Assembly: GCF_003573545.1 (NCBI RefSeq)
Contig: NZ_QWET01000016.1
Location: 62,001-126,000, forward strand
Length of the DNA stretch: 64,000 nt
From: Mariniphaga sediminis
GTDB lineage: Bacteria > Bacteroidota > Bacteroidia > Bacteroidales > Prolixibacteraceae
Reading direction: 5' to 3'
In this document: piece by piece, positions 1 to 8,251 of the stretch
Numbering within the stretch: the stretch's first letter is position 1
Layout of the letters: each line of letters opens with the position of its first letter
Notes under the pieces: model-generated
Told to the model about the DNA's origin: nothing
The model's input: only the letters and a program-made list of their open reading frames with translations
Database searches by the model: none
Program-made: the position numbers and the translations under genes

Positions 1-1212
1 GCTGCCGATAGCATTAATGCCCATATGTCCCAGGGTCGAATTCCGGATGGTTGCATTGGCAACCCCCATGTGGGCATCGAACCGTGACAGGGTGCATTTA
101 TCGTAAACCAAATTCTTGCAGTAATTGGATCCCAGGATTCCCCAGTAAGTGCGATCATTGATGTCATTTGTCTGGGTGCAGTTCACAAATGACACATTCA
201 GGGCACGGTTCACCGTGATATCGTAAGTGCCCATAGAAACCGGTTTTCCTGCAGAGCCAATGGTACGGTATGTTTTGTGTCCGGTCAGGATGGTGTTTTG
301 TACCGTTACGTAAGAGCAATCGCGGATGTTAATAAAACCGCCATAAGGTGCTCCATGGTCCCCTTCGCCCACGACACGGTGTTCCAGTCCGTCCACAAGA
401 ACATTTGAACGCCTGATTGCTATGTTTCGGTTATAATAGGTATACTTAGATTCAGCCTGGTTGGCAATGGTGGTGAAACGCCCCCCGGTAATGGTCAGTG
501 TTGTTTCATCCATGGGGAGGGCTGTGATGTCCGTAATCTGATCAAAGTCCCAAATGATGGGAGCATTAGAATCTATGTTACCGTTTTTATCCACCACAAA
601 AATATCTGTCTGCGGAGAGCCATTATTCTGGTTCAGCCCAAACCGGATGTATCGTCTGATATGGGAATTAGTCACTGTAACCAGGCAGTTTTTGGTTAAG
701 GCAACATCTATTTTCTCCTGATTCTTTTTAAGGGAAGATACTCCCTCAAGTTTGAAAGGTTGTAATCCGGAACTGACCAAAAAAACAGAGGAATTTCGGT
801 TTTCCACCTTAGTATCGTCAATGATAAAATTTGCCGTACCAAAATCAGTGTCGGTCTGGATAACCGCGGTACGGTCTTTTCCTCCAATATAGTAGGTTGC
901 CCCTGCGTCAGCTTTTACAGCAAGACCTTGCTGATTGGCAAATGCATGAGCAGCAGCAATGGCATCTGCATCATCCGTTTTACCATTTCCTTTGGCACCA
1001 AAATCAAAATAAGAGACAAACCCATTCTTTTTAAATTCAGAGACATCCCTGGGAGATACGTTTACAAGCAACTTCCCGCTTTCGTTCGTATGCGCCTGGG
1101 TTTTACCCTTATTCGTTGTTATAACTACATTTTCATCCGGGCTATTAATCTGCCCGTGTACCAAACTGAATATACCCGAAAATAAGAAGAGAAGTAACAG
1201 TGAATTTTTCAT
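1..1212 (-). CDS. Secreted right-handed beta-helix (pectate-lyase-superfamily) protein, C-terminus outside window
   Basis: An open frame of 404 codons runs from an ATG at 1212 to the left edge with no stop, so the gene is 3'-truncated by the window. The first ~20 residues form a signal peptide (MKNSLLLLFLFSGIFSLVHG). Around residues 69-85 the motif FDFGAKGNGKTDDADAI is the classic entry to pectate-lyase/GH28-like beta-helix proteins (Pectate_lyase_3 type). The rest is Asn/Gly/Thr-rich with many short beta-strand-like repeats (for example VTVQNTILTGHKTY), as expected for solenoid coils. It probably acts in the periplasm or on the surface on a polysaccharide. Its substrate cannot be read from this fragment. 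It is oriented away from the sigma/SusCD genes but may belong to the same PUL. Confidence 0.8.
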   Translation of the reverse strand, partial: MKNSLLLLFLFSGIFSLVHGQINSPDENVVITTNKGKTQAHTNESGKLLVNVSPRDVSEFKKNGFVSYFDFGAKGNGKTDDADAIAAAHAFANQQGLAVKADAGATYYIGGKDRTAVIQTDTDFGTANFIIDDTKVENRNSSVFLVSSGLQPFKLEGVSSLKKNQEKIDVALTKNCLVTVTNSHIRRYIRFGLNQNNGSPQTDIFVVDKNGNIDSNAPIIWDFDQITDITALPMDETTLTITGGRFTTIANQAESKYTYYNRNIAIRRSNVLVDGLEHRVVGEGDHGAPYGGFINIRDCSYVTVQNTILTGHKTYRTIGSAGKPVSMGTYDITVNRALNVSFVNCTQTNDINDRTYWGILGSNYCKNLVYDKCTLSRFDAHMGVANATIRNSTLGHMGINAIGS

Positions 1213-1886
1213 GATGAAACTATTTTGTGTGGATCAATTTTCAAAATATTCATTCAAAAACTGTTTAAAAATCGTAAAAATATAATATTATATAAAATGG
1301 GGTTAAGTTTTATTGCACTAATCATGATATTGGAAATCAATTCATTTAACCCCACCCCTAAAGGGAGTAAATTCCTGCCAGACGTCAGGCTGGGATTTTC
1401 AGTACACCCTTCAGGGATTGGGGTAAAAACTGAAAATCAAAGCAATATAGTACTGTGGAATAAAATTTAAACAGTTTCTAAAATTTCAGAGGTAATTTTA
1501 CTCATAAAGTTTATCATTAGCTAATAATTTTGTGCAGAATACGCACACAAATGATTACTCCAGACATTTTTATCAAAAAAAATGGGCATTGATCTGTTTT
1601 TATTTTTGAGTTTTCTCCTTGCTGTTATCATTCTTAAAAAAGACAAAAACTGCCGGAATCATAACCTTTATTGTTCTGACTGCCTGGACAAAAGCAAGAC
1701 CGCAAAAAACGCGGCCTGCAAAATCCAAATTATTAATTCAGACAATAAGGTATGAAAAAGAGTTTAAATACCCCGGATACCACCGCAGCCAAATAAAATA
1801 TTAATTGTTTACTACAACATTTCGTAATCAAACCTTGTTAATAGAAAGTCGTTTTTGATATGCTAATACCGACTTAAAATGAAACA
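1213..1886. other. Gene-poor stretch between beta-helix gene and small membrane protein
   Basis: No convincing gene. Short open frames here have no recognisable protein character. The stretch holds the nested palindromic repeat at 1354-1438 and a TAATTTTG (TAnnTTTG-type -7 box) near 1523-1530 without a convincing -33 partner. Confidence 0.5.
1354..1438. repeat. Nested palindromic (REP/MITE-like) element
   Basis: Three nested inverted repeats are visible. A perfect 10-bp pair, GATTTTCAGT (1394-1403) and ACTGAAAATC (1429-1438), is separated by 25 bp. A near-palindrome GCCAGACGTCAGGC lies at 1377-1390. An outer imperfect pair runs between 1354-1368 (ACCCCTAAAGGGAGT) and 1404-1424 (ending GGGATTGGGGT). 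The whole is much more GC-rich than the surrounding AT-rich spacer. Such compact nested palindromes are typical of non-autonomous mobile repeats. Copy number in the genome cannot be judged from here. Confidence 0.5.
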
Positions 1887-2507
1887 ATGATAAAATATTT
1901 GTTCCAGAGCTTTTCTCCCAGGCGATTATCAATACTGAACCGATACTACAAAATCACGCAATTTTATTCCTTCCTGAAAAATACAGCCTATAAAGGAGGC
2001 ACCGTTACTGCGATTTTTGTGTTGCTACTAATTGGTCTGGAAATATTTCTTTTAGATTTTAATGTATTACTCAATAACCTGGTAACCACCTATTCTCCCA
2101 AAATAATTTATTCGGTCTTTTTTGTATCTGAGACTTTTTTAGGCCTGTTGCCTCCGGAAATGTTTATCGCCTGGGCATCCAAATTAGAAACCCCCTGGAT
2201 TGCGGTATTTGTATTGGCCACTTTATCTTATATCGGGGGAGTACTTGCATACTTTCTGGGCACCCGCCTGTTCCTGATACCTTACTTCAAGACCCATATC
2301 GAAATAAAAATACAAAAGCATATTACCAACTTAAGAAAATGGGGTGGCGTTTTTGTTTTTTTAGGTGCGGTTTCGCCCATCCCCCACTCCATCGTGAGTT
2401 TGGCATCCGGCCTGATTAAATACAATTTTAAAAGCTATTTACTGTGGTCTCTTTTCCGGTATTTGCGTTTTATTATTTATGCCCTGATCATCTTTGGGAT
2501 TTTTTAA
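1887..2507 (+). CDS. Small DedA/VTT-like (SNARE-associated) integral membrane protein
   Basis: A 206-residue protein with about four to five hydrophobic segments (residues ~38-60, ~70-95, ~105-128, ~150-172, ~180-205). The pattern FLGLLPPEMFIAWAS, then GGVLAYFLGTRL, then FLGAVSPIPHSIVSLASG resembles the VTT/DedA family, where a Gly/Pro-rich re-entrant loop and a C-terminal conserved Pro/Gly motif define the fold. DedA-type proteins are implicated in lipid-carrier recycling and membrane homeostasis; the exact role of this subgroup is not known to me. The ATG at 1887 is the first in frame. It sits upstream of the ECF sigma gene with a 333-bp gap, so it is probably not part of the PUL transcript. 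Confidence 0.7.
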   Translation: MIKYLFQSFSPRRLSILNRYYKITQFYSFLKNTAYKGGTVTAIFVLLLIGLEIFLLDFNVLLNNLVTTYSPKIIYSVFFVSETFLGLLPPEMFIAWASKLETPWIAVFVLATLSYIGGVLAYFLGTRLFLIPYFKTHIEIKIQKHITNLRKWGGVFVFLGAVSPIPHSIVSLASGLIKYNFKSYLLWSLFRYLRFIIYALIIFGIF

Positions 2508-2781
2508 TCCCCTTTGGGAAAGGTCCTTTTTCCATTTTATATCGAGGTTCAAAAAATTCCCTGGAACAAGGTAATATCATCGCATTTCTCAAAAGTTGGA
2601 ACATACTAAATTTTGAAGGCACCTGGGTTCCTGTTTCTTTTCGATTACAAAAAATTTATAAAAGACTGTAGATAAAAATCAGGCACAGTTCTTTAGGATA
2701 TTTTATACTCATTAAAGTTATACTTTCCGACAGCTTTCCTGTCGTAGTTTTTGTATTGAAACTTCGTCAGAATCCAATGAT

Positions 2782-2816
2782 TTTGTCCGCGTTCTGAAAT
2801 TTGATTTCTATATTTG
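2782..2816 (+). promoter_or_regulatory. Bacteroidota-type promoter for the ECF sigma gene
   Basis: TTTG at 2782-2785 and TATATTTG at 2809-2816 match the -33 (TTTG) and -7 (TAnnTTTG) consensus with a 23-bp spacer, at the long end of the usual range. Transcription would start near 2823, about 18 nt before the TTG start at 2841. The rest of the 2508-2840 gap shows nothing else that I can support. Confidence 0.55.
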
Positions 2817-2840
2817 TTTTCTATTTAGCAACTCATTTCA

Positions 2841-3428
2841 TTGGGTACAATTCATTTAAATAAAGAGGAAGACCTGTTATTACGCCTTAAAAAAGGGGAC
2901 AAAGTAGCTTTTGAACTTATTTTCTATAAGTACAAAGGAAAACTGTTTGACTTTATTCGCAAAAGTTTGCCCACCAGCGAGGAAGCAGAAAACATCATTC
3001 AAGATGTTTTTACAAATCTATGGTTATACCGGAAAAAGCTCGATTCAGGCAAGTCTTTAAATGCCCTGCTCTACACAATGGTTCGTAACGAGCTGTTCAT
3101 GCACCTGCGCAAACAAATAGTAAGAAGGAAATATGTAGAAGAATTTGGCTTGTTTGTGAATGAAAATGATGATTCTACGCAAAATCAAATTGAGTATAAT
3201 GAATTAAAGTTATTATTAGCTCAGTTAATAGAATCGATGCCGGAAAAGCGAAAGGAAGTATTCAAACTAAGCCGTTACGAAGGACTAAGCTATAAGGAGA
3301 TTGCCAAAAAATTAGGCATAAGCGAACATACCGTTGATACCCAAATCCGAAAAGCACTTTCTTATTTAAAGGAAAACCTAAAAAAAACAACATTTGTTCT
3401 TTTTTCTTTGTTTTTTAAACGCTTCTAA
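2841..3428 (+). CDS. ECF-type RNA polymerase sigma-70 factor (PUL regulator)
   Basis: 195 residues with the two ECF sigma regions. Region 2 (~residues 10-95, including AENIIQDVFTNLWLYR) binds the -10 element and core polymerase. Region 4 (~130-185, YKEIAKKLGISEHTVDTQIR) is the helix-turn-helix for the -35 element. The start is TTG at 2841: there is no in-frame ATG before the conserved region 2, and the promoter at 2782-2816 places the transcript start just upstream. It is followed by fecR, susC and susD, the usual Bacteroidota trans-envelope signalling set, so it most likely activates this PUL when SusC senses its glycan. Confidence 0.9.
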   Translation: MGTIHLNKEEDLLLRLKKGDKVAFELIFYKYKGKLFDFIRKSLPTSEEAENIIQDVFTNLWLYRKKLDSGKSLNALLYTMVRNELFMHLRKQIVRRKYVEEFGLFVNENDDSTQNQIEYNELKLLLAQLIESMPEKRKEVFKLSRYEGLSYKEIAKKLGISEHTVDTQIRKALSYLKENLKKTTFVLFSLFFKRF

Positions 3429-3583
3429 AAAGGGGCTGATTGTGTTTGCATTACGCCTTCCAGCCCGTAAAAAAAGACCCATACCGTTGCGAAAAAATCT
3501 AAACTAATTAAAAAAATATTCCCCCCCCTTAATCACGGAAACAATCTTTTAAAGCATATTATATTAATGAAAACATATATCAA

Positions 3584-4579
3584 ATGAATGTACCTAAGGA
3601 TATTGTTGAAATAATTAACCGTCTGTACAGTAATCATTACCTGGGGAGCGAAGAAATTCGCAACCTGGAAAAATGGTTAAAGCAATCCAAAGACAACCAG
3701 GATACGGAACAATGGCTGTTTTCGAACTGGCAACAGGCTGAAAATGTAAATTTCGATATTTCGATAGAAAACATTTTTAAACGGATAAGACAATATGAAA
3801 AACAATCAAAATCTTACCGGATCAAGGTCCTATTGAAACAGGCGCAAAAAATTGCTGCCGTACTTGCCATTCCATTACTCATTTTAAGCGTGTGGCTTTT
3901 AGTCAATCCCAGATACAAATCCTCCGAAATGGTTTTGGCTACAGCAAAAGGTGAACATTCCCATGTTTTTTTACCGGATGGCTCTGAAGTCTGGCTTAAT
4001 GTAGATTCAAGACTGGAATATACTACTGATTTTAATGCAACAAACCGCCATTTAAAATTAACCGGAGAGGCATTCTTCAAGGTCGCAAAAAAACAAAAAT
4101 ATCCATTTATAGTTGAAACTCCGGATTTTAATGTAAAAGCCATAGGAACAGAATTTAATGTTATAACATACAGGGAAGCGCCGTATGCTTCCACGTTCCT
4201 AAAAGAAGGAGCCGTAGAATTAGTTTATTTCCCCCATAGCGCGAAAGAGCAGAAAGTGAGGATGAAGCCGGGAGAAAAAGCATCGCTTAACAAAAAGGAA
4301 AATACCATAGTAATTACCAACACATTACCCCAGTATGAAATAGGCTGGCTCGAAGGAGAGCTCATGTTTGAAAATGAGCCAATGGATTTGGTATTTGAAA
4401 AGACAGAACGATGGTATGACGTCAGATTAGAATTTAACCCGGACGATTTTGAAGGTGAAAGTTTAAATGTAAAACTGAAGAAAAATGAATCGATACAAAG
4501 ATTATTTGAAATAATAGATGAGGCAATGGGCATTCATGTAAAACAAAACGGGAACGATTATGTAATCAGAAGGAAATAA
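3584..4579 (+). CDS. FecR-family anti-sigma factor
   Basis: 331 residues. The N-terminal ~80 residues are cytoplasmic and would hold the cognate sigma factor. A single transmembrane helix lies at ~89-107 (IAAVLAIPLLILSVWLLV). The periplasmic FecR domain follows (~120-225; motifs HVFLPDGSEVWLN, LTGEAFFKVAK and TEFNVITY). The last ~75 residues resemble the C-terminal DUF4974 domain, which contacts the STN domain of a SusC transporter. It lies between the sigma gene and susC, and is predicted to release the sigma factor after a signal from the STN domain of the SusC encoded immediately downstream. Confidence 0.93.
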   Translation: MNVPKDIVEIINRLYSNHYLGSEEIRNLEKWLKQSKDNQDTEQWLFSNWQQAENVNFDISIENIFKRIRQYEKQSKSYRIKVLLKQAQKIAAVLAIPLLILSVWLLVNPRYKSSEMVLATAKGEHSHVFLPDGSEVWLNVDSRLEYTTDFNATNRHLKLTGEAFFKVAKKQKYPFIVETPDFNVKAIGTEFNVITYREAPYASTFLKEGAVELVYFPHSAKEQKVRMKPGEKASLNKKENTIVITNTLPQYEIGWLEGELMFENEPMDLVFEKTERWYDVRLEFNPDDFEGESLNVKLKKNESIQRLFEIIDEAMGIHVKQNGNDYVIRRK

Positions 4580-4583
4580 AAAA

Positions 4584-4617
4584 GGTAAGCGTAAAAGTTG
4601 GCACGATTCCGCTTACC
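4584..4617 (+). terminator. Hairpin between fecR and susC (attenuator or partial terminator)
   Basis: GGTAAGCG (4584-4591) and CGCTTACC (4610-4617) form a perfect 8-bp stem with an 18-nt loop, five bases after the fecR stop. It is followed only by CTTTAG, a weak U-tract, so it may reduce rather than end read-through into susC. This would allow separate expression levels for the regulators and the transporter. Confidence 0.45.
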
Positions 4618-4661
4618 CTTTAGATAGTGATTTCTTTAATAATTAAAAATCGATCAAATTT

Positions 4662-7600
4662 ATGAAAAAAAAGTGTGAAAAACCAACCAGGTTGAAATGT
4701 GCCTGGTTGCAAAAATTAGTAAAAATCATGAAACTGACTTTCTTTTTGATCTTGGTTTCGACAATGCTTGTTTCTGCAGGAGTTTATTCTCAGAACACAA
4801 AGCTAAGCCTTCACTACGAAGAGATATCGATTGGTGATCTTCTTGAATTAATCGAGGAGCAGACAGAATTCCGGTTTGCTTTTTCTAAATCATCTCTTAA
4901 TCGAGATGAGAAGGTATCCATTAATGTAAAAGGGGAAAAGCTTGACAAGGTTCTTTCCATAATTCTGGATCCCAACCAGCTCTCTTACCGGATCATTGAC
5001 AAATATGTGGTTATATCTGATAAAAGTGTACCTGGTGAAAACAGGGGCTTTCAACCACAGATAACTGTCTCTGGAAAAGCTACGGACTCCTCCGGCTCTC
5101 CTCTGCCGGGTGTAACCGTTGTAATTAAAGGCACCACCAATGGTACGGTTACAAATGCAGATGGGGAGTATTCGCTCGCAGGTATTCCTGACAATGCCAC
5201 ACTGATATTTTCATTTGTGGGAATGAAGACACAGGAGGTGGTTGTTGGAAGCCAAACGAGCATTAATGTAACAATGGAGGAAGAGACCATCGGAATTGAG
5301 GAGGTTGTGGCAGTGGGATATGGTTATCAAACAAAAGAAGAAATTTCAGCTTCTGTTTCAGTTATTAACGCTGAGGATATAACTAAAAACAACAAAACAG
5401 ACTTACAACAAATTCTTCAAGGAAAAGCTAGTGGAGTTACTGTATTAAAATCTCATAGCCTTGGTGGAGGAGCCAGTGTTCGGATACATGGAATAACTTC
5501 CATCAATAATAATGAGCCTCTGTGGGTAATAGATGGTGTTCCTGGAGCAACAATCCCTCAACCAGATGAGATAGCGAGTATTTCTATATTAAAAAGTGCA
5601 GATGCTTCTGCCATATATGGTGCACGAGGTGCTTCCGGTGTTATTCTAGTAACCACTAAGACAGGCCGAAAAAAAATGGCCACAAAAATTAGTGTCAATG
5701 TAACACAAGGATTAAACATGTCTCCTAAGTTTTATAATTTGTTAAACACACAAGAATATGCAGAACTATATTGGTTACAGCAAATGAATTCTGGTGTGCC
5801 AACGGATCAAATATCACATCCTCTTTTTGGTTCTGGAGCCCAGCCTAGCTTACCAGAGTATATTGTACCAGCTCGGGCTACTTCAGAACTAATAACAAAC
5901 GATTACATTAGTGAGAAATATGACAATCGTCAAGTTAATGAGGATGGAAATGACGTATTCCTTATATCAAAAGCAAGTATTCCTGGAACTGATTGGTGGG
6001 ACGTTATAACTCGTAATGGATTTTATCAAAAATATGATATGAATATTATTGGAGGAAGTGAAAAATCGACTTTTGGAATTGTTGCTGGCTACTTAAATGA
6101 AGACGATTATTATAAATATTTCGACTATCAACGATATTATTTACGTGTCAATACAGATCACGATCTAAATAATTGGTTAACCATAGGACAAAGATTAAAT
6201 ACCCGATATGAAATAGACAAAACTTTTACTGGATTACATGGATACACCAATGTTATATATGCTTGTCATACGACTAATCCAATTATTCCTGTTTATGATG
6301 TAATGGGAAATTTTATGGGGAGTCAGGTTCCTGGTGGTCAAATTACAGGTTATAATCCTCTTGCAGCACTTTATCGGGGACGCAATAGTTATCAGAATAA
6401 TTTAAACCTTTCCGGTAATTTATATATTGAAGCAAATATTTTAAAAGGGCTAAAAGCGAAATCACAAGCAGGGTTTGATGTAGGAATGTCTGAAAGAAAA
6501 CGCTACGGTTATAGAACACGAGAACATATTCCACCTGTTGATTATGATGAAGTTCAAAAATATTATGATTCTGATCGCACTTGGAGTTGGATTAATACGA
6601 TCAATTATACAACTGAAATATCCGATGAGCATAGTTTGAACCTATTGGCAGGATCTGAGTGTATTGGAAACAAATGGGGATATCTTAGTGGTGGTAGACA
6701 GAATTACTATTCAGCAGGAGATGAACCACCTGTTTATTATATGATCATTAATGCAGGTGAAACAAATCGAACAAATGCCGGTAGTTATACAAGTTGGTCA
6801 AGTTTTTCATTATTTGGCAGATTAAATTATCAATTTAGAGATAAATATATTGTTAATGCAACTTTTCGACGAGATGGATCTTCACGATTTGGAAAAAATA
6901 ATCGTTATGGGAATTTCCCTGCAATTTCTTTGGCATGGAGAGTTTCCGAAGAACAATTTCTAAAAAAATTGGATTGGCTTAATCTTCTTAAAATTAGAGG
7001 AGGTTGGGGATTAGTAGGAAATGATCGAATTGGGAATTACAACTCATACACCACATACAATGTAGTAGAAGGCGGCGCACCTCCTGGATCGTGGGGCGAT
7101 TCACCTACCTCATTTTATGCGCTAAATGGTGAAAATGTAGGAGGTACTTCTGGAGTCCAGTCAGCAGCTTTTGGAAATCCAAATGCAAAATGGGAGACGA
7201 CTGAAACAATAAATTTTGGGATAGAATCTAGAATATTTGATTTTCTATATGTCAGTGTTGAAAAATGGCAGAAGATTACAAAAGATATGCTATACCAAGC
7301 CAGTATACCAGCAGTTGTCGGAGACGCAGCGATTCCTTCAGTAAATATCGCACAAATGAAGAACAGAGGATTTGATTTGGAATTAAAGATTTTGCCTAAA
7401 ATGAAGGGAAATTTTAAATATGATTTTTCATTATATCTTTCCCATTATAAAAATGAAGTAACGCAGCTAACTGATATAGAAGGAGAAACATTATGGTCAC
7501 CTGACTGGGCTGGTTCGAGATATGCAATTGCAAGAGTCGGTACTGAGTATCCAATCTTTTATGGATACATTGTAGATGGTATATTCCAAACAGAAGAGGA

Positions 7601-8225
7601 AGCAACGAAACATCCCGCAGCATTTGGAGAGGGAGGAACATACAATGAACCTGGACATTTTAAGTATAGAGATGTTAATAAGGATGGAGTTATTAATGAT
7701 AAGGACAGGACATTGATAGGAAGTCCACATCCTGATTTTACTGCTGGAGTAACTGTAAATATGGAGTATAAGAATTTTGACTTGTCTGCTGATTTATATA
7801 TGTCATATGGAAATGATATTTTGAATTTGATGAGAAGAAAGCTCGATTTTCAGAGATTTGCAGGAAATCGGTCAACCCGTACTCTTTACGAATCGTGGGG
7901 AAGCCCTTATCTAGCAAACAACGAGGATGCAAAAATGCCAAAATATGAAACAAATGATGCTGGTAGCCAGGAACCCTCTACATATTTCGTCGAAGATGGT
8001 TCATACTTACGTTTGAATAATGTTGAGTTGGGATATTCACTGCCTCATAATATTGCTAAAAAAATTGATATACGTTTTTTTACTCGTGCTTCAAATCTGT
8101 TTACTATTACTAACTATACTGGATTAGACCCGGAAGTTTTATCATCGGGAATAAGTCTGGGGCAAGATGACAGCGCAAGGCCAATCTCTTCACAAGTAAT
8201 GTTTGGTGTTAACTTTAATTTTTAA
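4662..8225 (+). CDS. SusC/RagA-family TonB-dependent outer-membrane transporter with STN domain
   Basis: 1187 residues. After an N-terminal signal segment (LTFFLILVSTMLVSAGVYSQ) comes an STN (secretin/TonB short N-terminal) domain at ~45-115. A carboxypeptidase-like regulatory domain (~130-210; GTTNGTVTNADGEYSL) and a TonB-box/plug region (EEVVAVGYGYQTK, VRIHGITSINNNEPLWVIDG, ASAIYGARGASGVILVTTK) follow. The remainder is a C-terminal 22-strand-type barrel ending in GVNFNF with a terminal Phe. It imports glycan oligomers together with the SusD lipoprotein, and the STN domain couples import to the FecR/sigma pair upstream. The barrel part reads visibly more AT-rich than the first ~650 bases. 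Confidence 0.97.
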   Translation: MKKKCEKPTRLKCAWLQKLVKIMKLTFFLILVSTMLVSAGVYSQNTKLSLHYEEISIGDLLELIEEQTEFRFAFSKSSLNRDEKVSINVKGEKLDKVLSIILDPNQLSYRIIDKYVVISDKSVPGENRGFQPQITVSGKATDSSGSPLPGVTVVIKGTTNGTVTNADGEYSLAGIPDNATLIFSFVGMKTQEVVVGSQTSINVTMEEETIGIEEVVAVGYGYQTKEEISASVSVINAEDITKNNKTDLQQILQGKASGVTVLKSHSLGGGASVRIHGITSINNNEPLWVIDGVPGATIPQPDEIASISILKSADASAIYGARGASGVILVTTKTGRKKMATKISVNVTQGLNMSPKFYNLLNTQEYAELYWLQQMNSGVPTDQISHPLFGSGAQPSLPEYIVPARATSELITNDYISEKYDNRQVNEDGNDVFLISKASIPGTDWWDVITRNGFYQKYDMNIIGGSEKSTFGIVAGYLNEDDYYKYFDYQRYYLRVNTDHDLNNWLTIGQRLNTRYEIDKTFTGLHGYTNVIYACHTTNPIIPVYDVMGNFMGSQVPGGQITGYNPLAALYRGRNSYQNNLNLSGNLYIEANILKGLKAKSQAGFDVGMSERKRYGYRTREHIPPVDYDEVQKYYDSDRTWSWINTINYTTEISDEHSLNLLAGSECIGNKWGYLSGGRQNYYSAGDEPPVYYMIINAGETNRTNAGSYTSWSSFSLFGRLNYQFRDKYIVNATFRRDGSSRFGKNNRYGNFPAISLAWRVSEEQFLKKLDWLNLLKIRGGWGLVGNDRIGNYNSYTTYNVVEGGAPPGSWGDSPTSFYALNGENVGGTSGVQSAAFGNPNAKWETTETINFGIESRIFDFLYVSVEKWQKITKDMLYQASIPAVVGDAAIPSVNIAQMKNRGFDLELKILPKMKGNFKYDFSLYLSHYKNEVTQLTDIEGETLWSPDWAGSRYAIARVGTEYPIFYGYIVDGIFQTEEEATKHPAAFGEGGTYNEPGHFKYRDVNKDGVINDKDRTLIGSPHPDFTAGVTVNMEYKNFDLSADLYMSYGNDILNLMRRKLDFQRFAGNRSTRTLYESWGSPYLANNEDAKMPKYETNDAGSQEPSTYFVEDGSYLRLNNVELGYSLPHNIAKKIDIRFFTRASNLFTITNYTGLDPEVLSSGISLGQDDSARPISSQVMFGVNFNF

Positions 8226-8251
8226 GAAACAAGACTATGGAGGCTAATACT

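Noticed and set aside
1225-1470. 81-codon plus-strand frame in the first spacer
   Set aside because: It runs through the nested palindromes at 1354-1438, and its peptide is largely a translation of that repeat.
2444-2671. 75-codon plus-strand frame after the VTT-like membrane protein
   Set aside because: It overlaps the real gene end in another frame and has no conserved motif, start signal or operon partner.
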